From contig CAJTZS010000055.1 in assembly GCA_910584055.1 (NCBI GenBank), positions 1-22,786 on the forward strand: a stretch of 22,786 bases of DNA, given 5' to 3'. Numbering within the stretch: the first letter of the stretch is position 1; each line of letters begins with the position of its first letter. The stretch is from an uncultured Muribaculaceae bacterium (GTDB taxonomy: Bacteria > Bacteroidota > Bacteroidia > Bacteroidales > Muribaculaceae). Shown one piece after another: positions 7,968 to 16,636 of the stretch. Made by a program: the position numbers and the translations under genes. A model generated the notes under the pieces. The model was not told where the DNA came from. It made no database searches and was given only the letters and a program-made list of their open reading frames with translations.

Positions 7968-9884
7968 TCATCTTACCTCGGCTTTGAAAGGAGCCACGGG
8001 CAGACCGGTAAAACCACGGAGGTTGCCGTCGGGATAATCCGCCCAATTATATCTCACCTCCTTTATCGGTGAGAACGCTTTCAGCATTACTTTTCCCGAT
8101 CCCTCCATACTTATCTCCGGACGCACCCATTCCCCGGTCTCGGTCCTTGCTATGAATCCCGCAGGCGCAACGCCGTCAACAGTTACAGGGCTATCAAATT
8201 CAACCACGGCTTCACCGCTCGAGAAATAACACTCTTTGAAAGCGGGTCCGGCAGCCGTTACATCTTTAAACCCGTAAGCATCGTTAAGGGCAATAAGCGC
8301 GAAGCGTCTTGCCGCTTCCTGCTTGTTCTTAGGGTGAATGTCATCAGGATTGCCTATATCGATGGCTGTTGCATATCTTACACCGTCGAGTTCGCATGCC
8401 GCCGTCTGAGCCTGACGCAACGCCGCCCATTGCGAATCCGGCTGTATTTCGCGAGGGGTCAGATATCCGGCAAGCTGCATGAAATAGAAAGGCATATCCT
8501 CTTGATTGCGGGCCTTGCGCCAATTGCTTATCAGGCTCTTCATCAACCCGCCATACTGGGCGTCGCGACCGACATTGGCACACCCCTGATACCAGATAGT
8601 GCCTTTAACGGGGAATTCATTCAAAGGGCTGATCATTGCGTTATACAGCACTGTCGGGAAGCTTGAACTTTCATATGACATCGGACGCGGGGGGACACTA
8701 CTGAAATCGGCGAGCACCGTGCAACCCCAGTCTCCGGCAAGCGAAATCCTGTCGCTATCCGAGCCTGCCCATACATCGGAAGGTTTTCCATAAAGCCCCC
8801 CTTCTCCCGCGAAATCCATAACCTCTATCGAGATGAGGTTTTTTCCGGGTTTGACAAGCTTTCCAGGGACAGTGTACGTACGCGGAGTTGAATAACCTGA
8901 AGTCCGTCCCACCTCAACTCCGTTGAAATAGGTTATATCCTCGTCATCTATCATACCGAGGCGCAGGGTCAGCTCTTTTCCGGCAGCGGATGCTGGAACC
9001 TCAAATTCCTTCTGGAGCACAAACATCCCGTCAAACCCTTCGATGCTTTTCTCAATATAATCGGGGGCATTCACCTTGCGGGCCTGCGCAACATATTTTG
9101 AATGATTGAACTTCCCCTTATTGCCGGAAATCATCTTGTTCCATTCATTCACACGCTTTGTCTGGAGATGGCTCATTTTTTTAACAGACCCGCCGGCATC
9201 ATGCAGCATTCCGCATTCCTCTTCAAAGCCGGCAATTTCGTCAACGCCCTGCAGGGGTGTCCACGCTTCAGCAGGCGTGCCGCCCCATGTGGCGTCAATG
9301 ACTCCTACATGCACCCCCAACTGCCGGCTTAATTCTCTTGCATAGAAATAAGCTATCGAGGAAAATTCGGCAACCGTTTCCGGAGAGCTGCAACGCCAGC
9401 CTCCCATATTCACTTCAAAGTCTTCTTGGGGCGCTATAGCCGTGGCTTTCTTTACCTGAAGAAGATGCACGGCAGGGTTGGAGGCATTCTGAATCTCCTT
9501 TTCATAATCCTTGACTTTACCCCAGCCCCCTACCGGCATCTCCATATTGGATTGTCCCGAACAGAGCCAGACTTCTCCGCTCCATACGTTATGAAATTTT
9601 TTGCTGCCATCTTTATCGCTTATGGTCAGTATGTATGGACCTCCTGCCGATGGGGTGGGAATGTCCACGCTAAACTTGCCGTCTTTACCGGCGGCCACAT
9701 AAACAGGAGATTCAAGCCACGCCCCCGAAACGGATACATCCCCCCTGGCTCTACCCGATATTTTCATAACGCTGTTCCGCTGCACCACCATATTGTCCGT
9801 AATGTAGCCCGGAAGCTTTATCTCTGCATCTACAGGGATTGCTATTGCAATGCCTAAAAGTAATATCGCTGATAGTTTATTCAT
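7968..9884 (-). CDS. SGNH esterase, sialate O-acetylesterase (SASA) family
   Basis: This 638-residue secreted carbohydrate esterase has a signal peptide of about 20 residues (cut after PVDA). The nucleophile block is VWLCSGQSNMEMP with Ser112. A beta-galactosidase-like jelly-roll insert follows at about 275-375 (FEVPASAAGKELTLRLG...YFNGVEVGRTSG). The SGNH core then resumes with GTIWYQGCAN and ends with the catalytic pair Asp515 and His517 in DDIHPKNK. The length and split core are normal for this family, which includes sialic acid 9-O-acetylesterases and other sugar deacetylases. With alpha-galactosidase and beta-mannosidase next door, the substrate could be acetylated mannan rather than sialic acid; this is inference. 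The gene is preceded by a perfect inverted repeat with a promoter-like box in its spacer, so its expression may be phase-variable. Confidence 0.88.
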   Translation of the reverse strand: MNKLSAILLLGIAIAIPVDAEIKLPGYITDNMVVQRNSVMKISGRARGDVSVSGAWLESPVYVAAGKDGKFSVDIPTPSAGGPYILTISDKDGSKKFHNVWSGEVWLCSGQSNMEMPVGGWGKVKDYEKEIQNASNPAVHLLQVKKATAIAPQEDFEVNMGGWRCSSPETVAEFSSIAYFYARELSRQLGVHVGVIDATWGGTPAEAWTPLQGVDEIAGFEEECGMLHDAGGSVKKMSHLQTKRVNEWNKMISGNKGKFNHSKYVAQARKVNAPDYIEKSIEGFDGMFVLQKEFEVPASAAGKELTLRLGMIDDEDITYFNGVEVGRTSGYSTPRTYTVPGKLVKPGKNLISIEVMDFAGEGGLYGKPSDVWAGSDSDRISLAGDWGCTVLADFSSVPPRPMSYESSSFPTVLYNAMISPLNEFPVKGTIWYQGCANVGRDAQYGGLMKSLISNWRKARNQEDMPFYFMQLAGYLTPREIQPDSQWAALRQAQTAACELDGVRYATAIDIGNPDDIHPKNKQEAARRFALIALNDAYGFKDVTAAGPAFKECYFSSGEAVVEFDSPVTVDGVAPAGFIARTETGEWVRPEISMEGSGKVMLKAFSPIKEVRYNWADYPDGNLRGFTGLPVAPFKAEVR

Positions 9885-9909
9885 TGTTGTTATGTCGTTG
9901 CTTATTATT

Positions 9910-9954
9910 ATATAAGTAGTTGATAAAAATTAATCGATATATGAGTAGTTGAAA
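9910..9954 (+). repeat. Short direct repeat of ATAT(A/G)AGTAGTTGA
   Basis: ATATAAGTAGTTGATA at 9910-9925 recurs as ATATGAGTAGTTGAAA at 9939-9954, with 14 of 16 bases the same and a 29-bp period. A third copy of the core, inverted, is in the right arm of the inverted repeat (10076-10098). The copies could be regulator half-sites or recombinase-binding repeats. Confidence 0.5.
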
Positions 9955-10098
9955 TCTTGAACGCAAAAACTTGTTCTTTTTGGCCGCTTAGGCTTTGTCA
10001 TTCAGTCGAATATGTTAATATTCTCCTTCATTCCGCAGCCAAATCGCCTCAAAAATAACTGCGTTTTATCTGTTCATTAATTTTTATCAACTACTTAT
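9912..10098. repeat. Perfect 23-bp inverted repeat flanking a 141-bp spacer (candidate invertible promoter or MITE)
   Basis: The left arm (9912-9934) starts ATAAGTAGTTGATAAAAA. The right arm (10076-10098) is its exact reverse complement over 23 bp. The spacer is 9935-10075. The element fills most of the 250-bp gap between the end of the HTCS gene and the start of the esterase, both on the minus strand. A 141-bp loop is too large for a terminator. Size and position match the invertible promoters of Bacteroides surface loci. A miniature transposon is the alternative: TAT flanks both ends, but in an AT-rich context. No recombinase gene is in the window. Confidence 0.8.
10050..10057 (-). promoter_or_regulatory. 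Putative -7 box inside the inverted-repeat spacer, aimed at the esterase
   Basis: On the minus strand this reads TATTTTTG, a perfect TAnnTTTG box. A transcript would start near 10042 and reach the esterase ATG after about 160 nt. The opposite strand of the spacer has no perfect box (the nearest is TAGGCTTTG, one base too long). In the present orientation the segment would therefore be ON for the esterase. A -33 TTTG is not evident. Confidence 0.4.
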
Positions 10099-10134
10099 TA
10101 TTCCCGTTATTATATATTATTCCAACGCCTCATA

Positions 10135-13100
10135 TCAGGAATCGGCTCCGTGTTTGGAAGCCCGACGTTCCTGACATTGCTTTTCAAATGCTTTGGGCGT
10201 GATATCAAACTGCTTAAAGAACAATTTGCTGAAATACGACGGCGATGACATACCTATCATCTCGCATATCTCGCCAATACGATAACGTCCGTCTTGAATC
10301 AACTCAGCCGCTTTCTTGAGTTTTACAAGACGTATCAGCTCACTGGGCGACATGTTGAATATCGCCTTTATCTTGCGGAGAAGGTTAGAACGGCTCATAG
10401 CCAACACCTCACATAGGCCCTCCACATTGAAATCCTCCTCAGAAAGATGTTCGTTGATGGCATCCATACATTTCTTGATAAACTCTTCGTCCGCCTTATT
10501 GGTCTGAATGCTGTCAACATTGAAGAATGGCTTCTTGGAAAAAGATTCCCTTTCCCTACGCCTGTTTTCCAACAGTGATTTCACAGTCTGCGTAAGATAC
10601 TTGATGGAAAAAGGCTTATCTATATATGCCTCCGCTCCCATCTGCAATCCTTTAACTTTACTGTCGAGGTCATTCTTAGCCGTTATGAACACAATCGGTA
10701 TCGATGACAGGTCTGAATCCTCCTTAACCCTCTTGCAGAGCTCCATACCATCCATAACCGGCATCATTATATCAGTGATGACCAAGTCGAACCGGGATTC
10801 CTTAAGTTTCTCAAGCGCGACTGCCCCGTCACACGCCGTTTCTATAATGAATTCTTTCGACAGTTGGTCGCGTAGAAGGTGACGGATTGACTCGTTATCC
10901 TCTACAACAAGCAAATGATAACCGTTGCCCCTGAGTTTAGTCTGATTCGATTCCTCTTCGAAAACATAATTAGCCTTCTCCACATCCGAAACAGACTTGT
11001 CTTCATCATCCGGGTTCCCAACAGGGAAGGTGAATGTGAATATATTAAGGGGAGAGTCATTGTTTTCAAGCACGAGGTTTCCACCAAGCACTACCGCCAG
11101 GGAGCGCGAAAGAGGCAATCCGATTCCCACCCCATTCTTTTTTACCGCGCTTTCGGAGCTTTGGTAGAACGGTTCGAAAATCATCGTCCTGTCTTTCTCC
11201 GCAATCTTTGCGCCATCGCTGCAGACACTCAAGGAAACCATATTGTCGGATTCCGCAAGAATCACCTGCACATAGGAGTTGGCATATTTGAGGGCGTTGT
11301 TGAAAAGATTGCTTATAACCTTCGTCACTGCCTCCTTATCAGTAAACACCTGAATCCGCTTTTTATCAACTTCCGCTTCAAGCTTCTTCCCCTGAAGCTC
11401 CATGGCCGGTCCGAAACGTTCGGCCGTCTCCCGCACAAGGGCAGCGATATCAAAAACCTCTTTTTTCGTGGTCAACCTATGAGAATCGAGTTTCTCAAAA
11501 TCAAGGAGCTCACGGCTTAGATGCAACAGTCGGCGTGTATTCTGACGCATCACCTTAAGATATTCGGGAGTCTTGGGATCATCAATTCCATTTTCCTCAA
11601 TAGCCTCAAGAGGAATATCAATCAACGAAAGCGGAGTCCGTATCTCATGAGCGATAGTGGTGAAAAAATGAACCTTGTCGCAATAAAGTTCCCTCTCTTT
11701 TTCCGCCGCATAGGCTTTCTCGCGTTCTCTTATTTTCTTTTTATTCTTAAGCTGCAGCCACATCACAAGCACCAATACCGCCAACAAGGCCACCAGAATG
11801 TAAGCCACAATCGCCCACGTCGAACGCCACCATGGGGGAAGGATACAGATTCGCAATTCGCTTACCGACGCATCCTCCGCATCTCCATATCTCACCTCCA
11901 GACGGTATGATCCGGAAGCCAGGTTGGCAAACGTTATCTTGTTACCGTCCATCCTCGTCCATTCTTCATTCACCGGCAACAAGCGGTAATAAAAAAATCT
12001 TTGACCTGTCATGCCATATTCAGGAGAGGCGACAGTGACGCTGAAGCTCGCATAGTCGCTCGGCAACGTGACACTCTGAGAGGCCGAAAATCCTCCGAGA
12101 GATTCCACAAGCTTATCGTCCGAAGCATCAAGGAGCGACACCTGCTTGAAATACACCGGATGCCGTTGCTTACCGGAAGAATCAAGTAGGGGATCAAACA
12201 TGACCAGACCATTGTTTCCTCCGAAATAGAACTTCCCCGATTTGTCAGAAGCTGCGGAATTATAACTGAACTCATTGAAGGGCAAGCCGTCAGCCATCGT
12301 GAAAACCTTTATAAATCTTGTGTCCGGGCAGAACTTGACAAGTCCTTTATTGGTGCCGAACCAAAGGAAGCCCTTTGAATCTTCCAGCACGTCATAGACA
12401 ACATCATCCGGAAAGCCCTCCTCGATGCCGAAAGTTGTGAAATCATCCGTTGCACTGTTATAACGGCTCAAACCTCCCCTGTCGGTGGAAATCCATAAAT
12501 TCCCTTTGCTGTCTTCCATGAGCGAGGATATTGAATTTGAGCGTAAACCGTTAGGCTTTATCTCACCGTCATCGTAGGTGTAATTCTTGAATTCTTTTGT
12601 AGACGGTGTATATTTCCATAATCCGTTGCCCATCGTCCCTATCCATATGTTGTGTTTCGAATCCTCGAACAGAGAGAAAATCCAGTCGGAGCCTGTTTCC
12701 TCAACCTTTGCGAACTTCCCTTCTCCGGGTGCGCGCCTGGTCAACGCTCCGCCAAAACCTATCCATTCCGTGCCGGAAGAGTCACGCATATAGCAATATC
12801 CGCTGTCATCGGTGCCGTCGATATCATCAATCGGCATTACTGAAACGGTCTTTCCCGCTGCCGATACATTCCACACTCCGGCGTGGGTATAACCTATATA
12901 TACATCATCTCCTGACGATTCCACAAAATGCATCACACCGCTGCTGCCTGCAGGGGAGGCCACAGGGTGCGTCACCGAGCCTGTCTGGGGATCAAGCACG
13001 TTCAGGCCGTTGTTTTCTGTCCCTATCCATATCTTTCCTGCGTTATCGACCGCAAGCCCCCTGATTCGCATACTCGACAATCCGGTTTCCCTGCCGAACA

Positions 13101-14127
13101 CATTGAATCTGAATGGATTGCTCGACATGAAATCCACACCTCCGAACATGGTGCCGATCCACGCATGTCCTTCGTAATCGCGATATATCGTATATAATGA
13201 GTTGTCGGACAATGAGAACGGGTCAAGAGCATTCTCTTTTACCTCTGTCTCTTTCCCAGAGCCCAGATCCATGACATACAGCCCGTTATGCGTACCAATC
13301 CAGAGATCTTCGTCAAAAAGCGCGATATCGCGCATATATGATTTCCCGGTTTTTGAGAAATCAAGCGGCTGAGGAGATTCCCCTTTTCCCGGATTATATT
13401 TATACAGATGGCCGTCAAGCGTGGCAAAATAAAGCGCTCCCGAAGGATCCGAAATCATTTTGGTAAGGCTGCTCGGCCGGCGGATTGACCCGTCATTGAC
13501 AAAAATCTTCTCGAAACGTTCCCCCCGCTGTCTGTAGACATAAATATCCGACAGATTGCTGACCGCATATGTATCGCCCGCCGGTGTAATGGCAAAGTCA
13601 GTGAAGAAGCTCTGCCCTGCATCGGGATTATCCGGGTTTGGATAAAACTCCACCTTGCCTCCGTTATAACGGAATATGCCTTGAGTGGGAAGCAAAGCCC
13701 AAACGTTACCCTTGTCATCCCCGCTGATACGCAGCACATAATTATTTGGAGATACGCCTCCGCTCGACTGCGTGTCAACATAATGAAACTTCATATCAGA
13801 AGGATCGAAAAGGAAGATTCCTCTGTCGGTTCCGATCCATATCTTTCCCGATTTATCCTCATACAATGCCCCGATATTGTCATTTCCGTGCTTTTTCTCG
13901 AAGTCGAAACATTTCAACCGGTCGATATCGATTCCGTCATACAGATTAAGGCCGTTCTTGGTGCCGAACCATACGAATCCCTTGGAGTCGCGCAAGATAC
14001 ATTTGACGTTGCTTGCCGAGAGACCGTTGGAGGAATCGATATGCCTGAATGTATATTTCTTATCAACAGAATATGCCGACATAATAAATGCCAGCACAGA
14101 CAACAGCATAAGTATAAATCGGTTCAT
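10135..14127 (-). CDS. Hybrid two-component system (HTCS) sensor-regulator of a polysaccharide utilization locus
   Basis: This 1330-residue one-protein signalling chain has an N-terminal signal or anchor (about 1-20). About a dozen two-component regulator propeller repeats follow (WIGTDRGIFLFD, WIGTENNGLNVLD, WFGTNKGLVKF and similar), forming a periplasmic double propeller. Next come a Y_Y_Y domain (about 655-765), a transmembrane helix (about 771-793), and a HisKA domain with phospho-acceptor His827 in AHEIRTPL. The HATPase has NLFNNALKYAN and GVGIGLPLS, with an SDGAKI G1 box. The receiver has phospho-acceptor Asp1119 in VITDIMMP and DKPFS, and the C-terminus is an AraC-type HTH (about 1225-1320). 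It should sense an oligosaccharide in the periplasm and activate the upstream SusCD genes and perhaps nearby enzymes. It starts 3 nt after the glycosidase stop, so it is cotranscribed and self-reinforcing. All key residues are intact. Confidence 0.96.
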   Translation of the reverse strand: MNRFILMLLSVLAFIMSAYSVDKKYTFRHIDSSNGLSASNVKCILRDSKGFVWFGTKNGLNLYDGIDIDRLKCFDFEKKHGNDNIGALYEDKSGKIWIGTDRGIFLFDPSDMKFHYVDTQSSGGVSPNNYVLRISGDDKGNVWALLPTQGIFRYNGGKVEFYPNPDNPDAGQSFFTDFAITPAGDTYAVSNLSDIYVYRQRGERFEKIFVNDGSIRRPSSLTKMISDPSGALYFATLDGHLYKYNPGKGESPQPLDFSKTGKSYMRDIALFDEDLWIGTHNGLYVMDLGSGKETEVKENALDPFSLSDNSLYTIYRDYEGHAWIGTMFGGVDFMSSNPFRFNVFGRETGLSSMRIRGLAVDNAGKIWIGTENNGLNVLDPQTGSVTHPVASPAGSSGVMHFVESSGDDVYIGYTHAGVWNVSAAGKTVSVMPIDDIDGTDDSGYCYMRDSSGTEWIGFGGALTRRAPGEGKFAKVEETGSDWIFSLFEDSKHNIWIGTMGNGLWKYTPSTKEFKNYTYDDGEIKPNGLRSNSISSLMEDSKGNLWISTDRGGLSRYNSATDDFTTFGIEEGFPDDVVYDVLEDSKGFLWFGTNKGLVKFCPDTRFIKVFTMADGLPFNEFSYNSAASDKSGKFYFGGNNGLVMFDPLLDSSGKQRHPVYFKQVSLLDASDDKLVESLGGFSASQSVTLPSDYASFSVTVASPEYGMTGQRFFYYRLLPVNEEWTRMDGNKITFANLASGSYRLEVRYGDAEDASVSELRICILPPWWRSTWAIVAYILVALLAVLVLVMWLQLKNKKKIREREKAYAAEKERELYCDKVHFFTTIAHEIRTPLSLIDIPLEAIEENGIDDPKTPEYLKVMRQNTRRLLHLSRELLDFEKLDSHRLTTKKEVFDIAALVRETAERFGPAMELQGKKLEAEVDKKRIQVFTDKEAVTKVISNLFNNALKYANSYVQVILAESDNMVSLSVCSDGAKIAEKDRTMIFEPFYQSSESAVKKNGVGIGLPLSRSLAVVLGGNLVLENNDSPLNIFTFTFPVGNPDDEDKSVSDVEKANYVFEEESNQTKLRGNGYHLLVVEDNESIRHLLRDQLSKEFIIETACDGAVALEKLKESRFDLVITDIMMPVMDGMELCKRVKEDSDLSSIPIVFITAKNDLDSKVKGLQMGAEAYIDKPFSIKYLTQTVKSLLENRRRERESFSKKPFFNVDSIQTNKADEEFIKKCMDAINEHLSEEDFNVEGLCEVLAMSRSNLLRKIKAIFNMSPSELIRLVKLKKAAELIQDGRYRIGEICEMIGMSSPSYFSKLFFKQFDITPKAFEKQCQERRASKHGADS

Positions 14128-14130
14128 GTA

Positions 14131-16554
14131 TCAAATCACTTTGAATATTCTTACTTTACCATTTGAGAGCACAACCTTCACTATGCACATTTTGAATGCA
14201 GAATCCAACGGAATGCAGAGAGAACCGGAGGTTCCCTCTGCAGTTGTTGAATTCAGATGAGTCCCGTCGATTGAATACACATCAACGGTATCTATAGCTG
14301 AAAGCGCTTTCACTTCAATATTATTGCCACCCTTCTTCACCGTGACACCGGCGCCGCCGTCATCACCGGTAGCCTCCGTCACTCCGCTTCCACCGAAACC
14401 GGGCTTCTCGAAACGGTAGATCCTGACATCTTTCACCGGCACGTTGACCCTGAGCGATGACGGAGAGGAGGTAGCCCCGGTCCATAGTTCCGTTACGTTG
14501 TCGTAGTCGCCGACTTTTATGCCGAGACGTCCGAAATCCACATCCTTATCAAGAACCCCACTGCCGTCTGTGCCGTAATTGAACACCGCATAGTAGAATG
14601 CATCCTGGGTGTCGAGCACAAACTCATTGTCACAAGATATATCGTCTTTCGAGAAAAGTGTATTCCTATAGATGAACGACCCCTCCACAGGACGGAACGA
14701 ACGTCCCTGACGGCCAAGAAGAGTCAGGTCTTTATTGGACGCGAACTTCACAGCGCGGGCACGCTCCGCATCGCTTCCAACCACATGTCCATAATTATTC
14801 ACCACATCCCCTTCATATGCGTATGTCCCTCCAAGAAGAGTCATACCGGTGAGCAAGCCGCAGCTGTAACGGATACGGGCCTCCTGCTCATCATTAGAAC
14901 CCTTGCCGGAAAAAGATACTTTCGACAGACACATATGGTCTGGATCGTTAAAAGCGTACACCCTGTCAAGCCACCACGAACCATTGATACAATTTAGCGT
15001 ATACATGGACTGAGGCAGGTCTCCCCAAGCATCACAACCGATTCTCCTTACATGAGCTTTCGCCGGGAAAACGGGTGCAATAGAGAAATCAAGCATCATA
15101 TCGCCGGCATATTCCTTGATGTAATCCATGCCATAATTATAAGCCATCATGCCCGTTGTGACATCCGGGTCATACCATGCATCAGCCTCCTGCGAGCCAT
15201 TGTTCATAAAATCAATCTTAAGGAAACCGAAGCCGAGATTCTGGAATTTCTGGTATTTCTGGCGTATGAATTCCTTCACCTTCGGATGAGTCGGATCGAG
15301 AGACATACCGTTGATCTGGCGATAACGGCCGTTGGCCTTGATCACAGCCTCTCCGAGATTAACCTGAGCCTCACTCCAATAAGTATTGTTCTTGCAGTCA
15401 TCCTCACTTCCCCAGTAAGAGAAGGGAGTGTCATAGATACCCGCCACAAAACCGAGTTCCTTGCATCTATTGGCGAATTTGCGGAGCTGATTGTCATCGA
15501 GCGCGTTCCATCCGGAATCGAGCACAATATGACAACGTCCCTTCTTATTAAAGAAGCCAACGGGCTTAAGCTCTTTCTCAAAGAAATCAAGCAGACTCAT
15601 GGCGGAGTTGTAGTTGAGGCCCCATTCCATACCACCCCACGACTGCCATCCGAAGAGGGATTCATCTTCCGTCCATTCATATTTGGGACACAGGACAGTG
15701 TTCGCCTCGCCATATGTTTCGAGACCTGTGCGCCAGTCGTCAAACCAACCGAACATGAATTTAGGAGAATTAACACGTGTCCCCTTCACTTCTCCGTGGC
15801 GGGTGCTCGAAGCCTTATTGTCAACAATATCCCATGTTCGTTTGCTGATATATCCTGCCTGTACCTTAAGATTCCGGACACGGTTTGTGCCGCTGGGAGT
15901 CACTGTAACAGCCGATTTCCAGGTAGAATGGTCCACAGAGCCTATAACCAATCCATTACGGCTGGCGACATTGAACAACGCAGTGGCTTCGCATGAAGTC
16001 AACGGTTGAGACACAGACCATGGCGTAGTGGAGAATGTGGCCCAATTGTCATTTGCAAAAGGCATGTCATATATGCGGTTACCGGAACCGGGAAGAGGGA
16101 GAGTCGTCGTGACCCTTGAAACCATCGGACAGATTTCCACAGCCGACGTAGTGCCGGACGAAGCCACCACCGTGGCTTCCATAAGAATATATGGAAGATT
16201 CTGATAAATATATACCGAATGTTCAAGATTGTTTTTACCAGACAAGCCTGAGTATACATACGTATACTTCTTTCCTTCGCCGAAACCGTCCGAGACAGAT
16301 TCCTGCTTAAGGTTCACTGCAGGATATGAAGTGGATTCCAGGATGCTACCGTCAGGTAATGTGGCGGTAACGTACGCACCCTTCACCAATGTGCTGTTGT
16401 CGCGGTTATAACTTACTGTTTTCCCGGAATTGTCAAACACAATATTCCATATGCCGTCGGAGACATCAAGATCTCCGGCCGCTGCAGTGGAGGCTATCGT
16501 CAGAGCGGCTAATAGTGCCGATATTTTTTTATATTTCATATTACGTTTCTTCAT
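14131..16554 (-). CDS. Clan GH-D glycoside hydrolase (GH27/GH36-like, probable alpha-galactosidase type) with T9SS-like C-terminal domain
   Basis: This 807-residue enzyme has a signal peptide ending near STAAA. An N-terminal beta-sandwich (about 27-290) is followed by a TIM barrel from about 298 (FGWQSWGGMEWG, CHIVLDSGWN, FVAGIYDTPF). The proposed nucleophile is Asp448 in FLKIDFMNNG and the acid/base Asp508 in RRIGCDAWGD. An NDPDHM block follows (Asp537, Asp539). The 60-residue spacing and the NDPD block resemble GH27, while the large N-terminal domain resembles GH36. A C-terminal beta domain comes next, then about 60 residues (VDVYSIDGTHLNS ... CIVKVVLSNGKVRIFKVI) that look like a Por/type IX sorting domain. 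An alternative start, Met6 at 16539, gives a better leader length from the nearby promoter box. The substrate is unproven: alpha-galactoside, alpha-N-acetylgalactosaminide and isomaltosyl activities all occur in the clan. Confidence 0.82.
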   Translation of the reverse strand: MKKRNMKYKKISALLAALTIASTAAAGDLDVSDGIWNIVFDNSGKTVSYNRDNSTLVKGAYVTATLPDGSILESTSYPAVNLKQESVSDGFGEGKKYTYVYSGLSGKNNLEHSVYIYQNLPYILMEATVVASSGTTSAVEICPMVSRVTTTLPLPGSGNRIYDMPFANDNWATFSTTPWSVSQPLTSCEATALFNVASRNGLVIGSVDHSTWKSAVTVTPSGTNRVRNLKVQAGYISKRTWDIVDNKASSTRHGEVKGTRVNSPKFMFGWFDDWRTGLETYGEANTVLCPKYEWTEDESLFGWQSWGGMEWGLNYNSAMSLLDFFEKELKPVGFFNKKGRCHIVLDSGWNALDDNQLRKFANRCKELGFVAGIYDTPFSYWGSEDDCKNNTYWSEAQVNLGEAVIKANGRYRQINGMSLDPTHPKVKEFIRQKYQKFQNLGFGFLKIDFMNNGSQEADAWYDPDVTTGMMAYNYGMDYIKEYAGDMMLDFSIAPVFPAKAHVRRIGCDAWGDLPQSMYTLNCINGSWWLDRVYAFNDPDHMCLSKVSFSGKGSNDEQEARIRYSCGLLTGMTLLGGTYAYEGDVVNNYGHVVGSDAERARAVKFASNKDLTLLGRQGRSFRPVEGSFIYRNTLFSKDDISCDNEFVLDTQDAFYYAVFNYGTDGSGVLDKDVDFGRLGIKVGDYDNVTELWTGATSSPSSLRVNVPVKDVRIYRFEKPGFGGSGVTEATGDDGGAGVTVKKGGNNIEVKALSAIDTVDVYSIDGTHLNSTTAEGTSGSLCIPLDSAFKMCIVKVVLSNGKVRIFKVI

Positions 16555-16573
16555 GTTAGATTCTCAGGATTTT

Positions 16574-16581
16574 CAAATTTA
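16574..16581 (-). promoter_or_regulatory. Putative promoter for the glycosidase-HTCS pair
   Basis: The minus strand reads TAAATTTG, a perfect TAnnTTTG box. A TTTC (16600-16603) lies 18 nt upstream as a possible -33 box with one mismatch from TTTG. It sits directly after the terminator of the preceding gene. Transcription would start near 16567, only about 12 nt before the first ATG and about 28 nt before Met6, favouring the second start. Confidence 0.45.
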
Positions 16582-16600
16582 ATAAAAATTTCCTTATTTG

Positions 16601-16636
16601 AAAAATCCGGGGAGCGCCACCGGTTGGCTCCCCGGA
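16601..16636 (-). terminator. Rho-independent terminator after the propeller-protein gene
   Basis: TCCGGGGAGC (16606-16615) pairs perfectly over 10 bp with 16627-16636 around an 11-nt loop. Read on the minus strand the stem is followed by TTTTT (16605-16601). It lies 49 bp beyond the stop of the FG-GAP gene and before the glycosidase start, so it should end or attenuate the SusCD transcript. Confidence 0.8.

Noticed and set aside
7968..9884. Confident annotation as a sialic-acid enzyme in a sialic acid pathway
   Set aside because: No sialidase, NanA/NanE or sialate transporter is nearby, and the family covers other sugar acetylesters.
9912..10098. Reading the inverted repeat as a rho-independent terminator of the HTCS gene
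   Set aside because: The loop would be 141 nt, and the arms are AT-rich without a GC stem or adjacent T-tract.
10135..14127. Degenerate ATP-binding G1 box in the HTCS (SDGAKI instead of DxGxGI) as a sign of a dead kinase
   Set aside because: A shifted (N/S)DGxxI form is, as I recall, frequent in HTCS proteins. The N box, the G2 box and both phospho-acceptors are intact.
15052..15996. A 314-codon + strand open frame
   Set aside because: It is antisense to the clan GH-D enzyme, with no recognisable domain or upstream signals.
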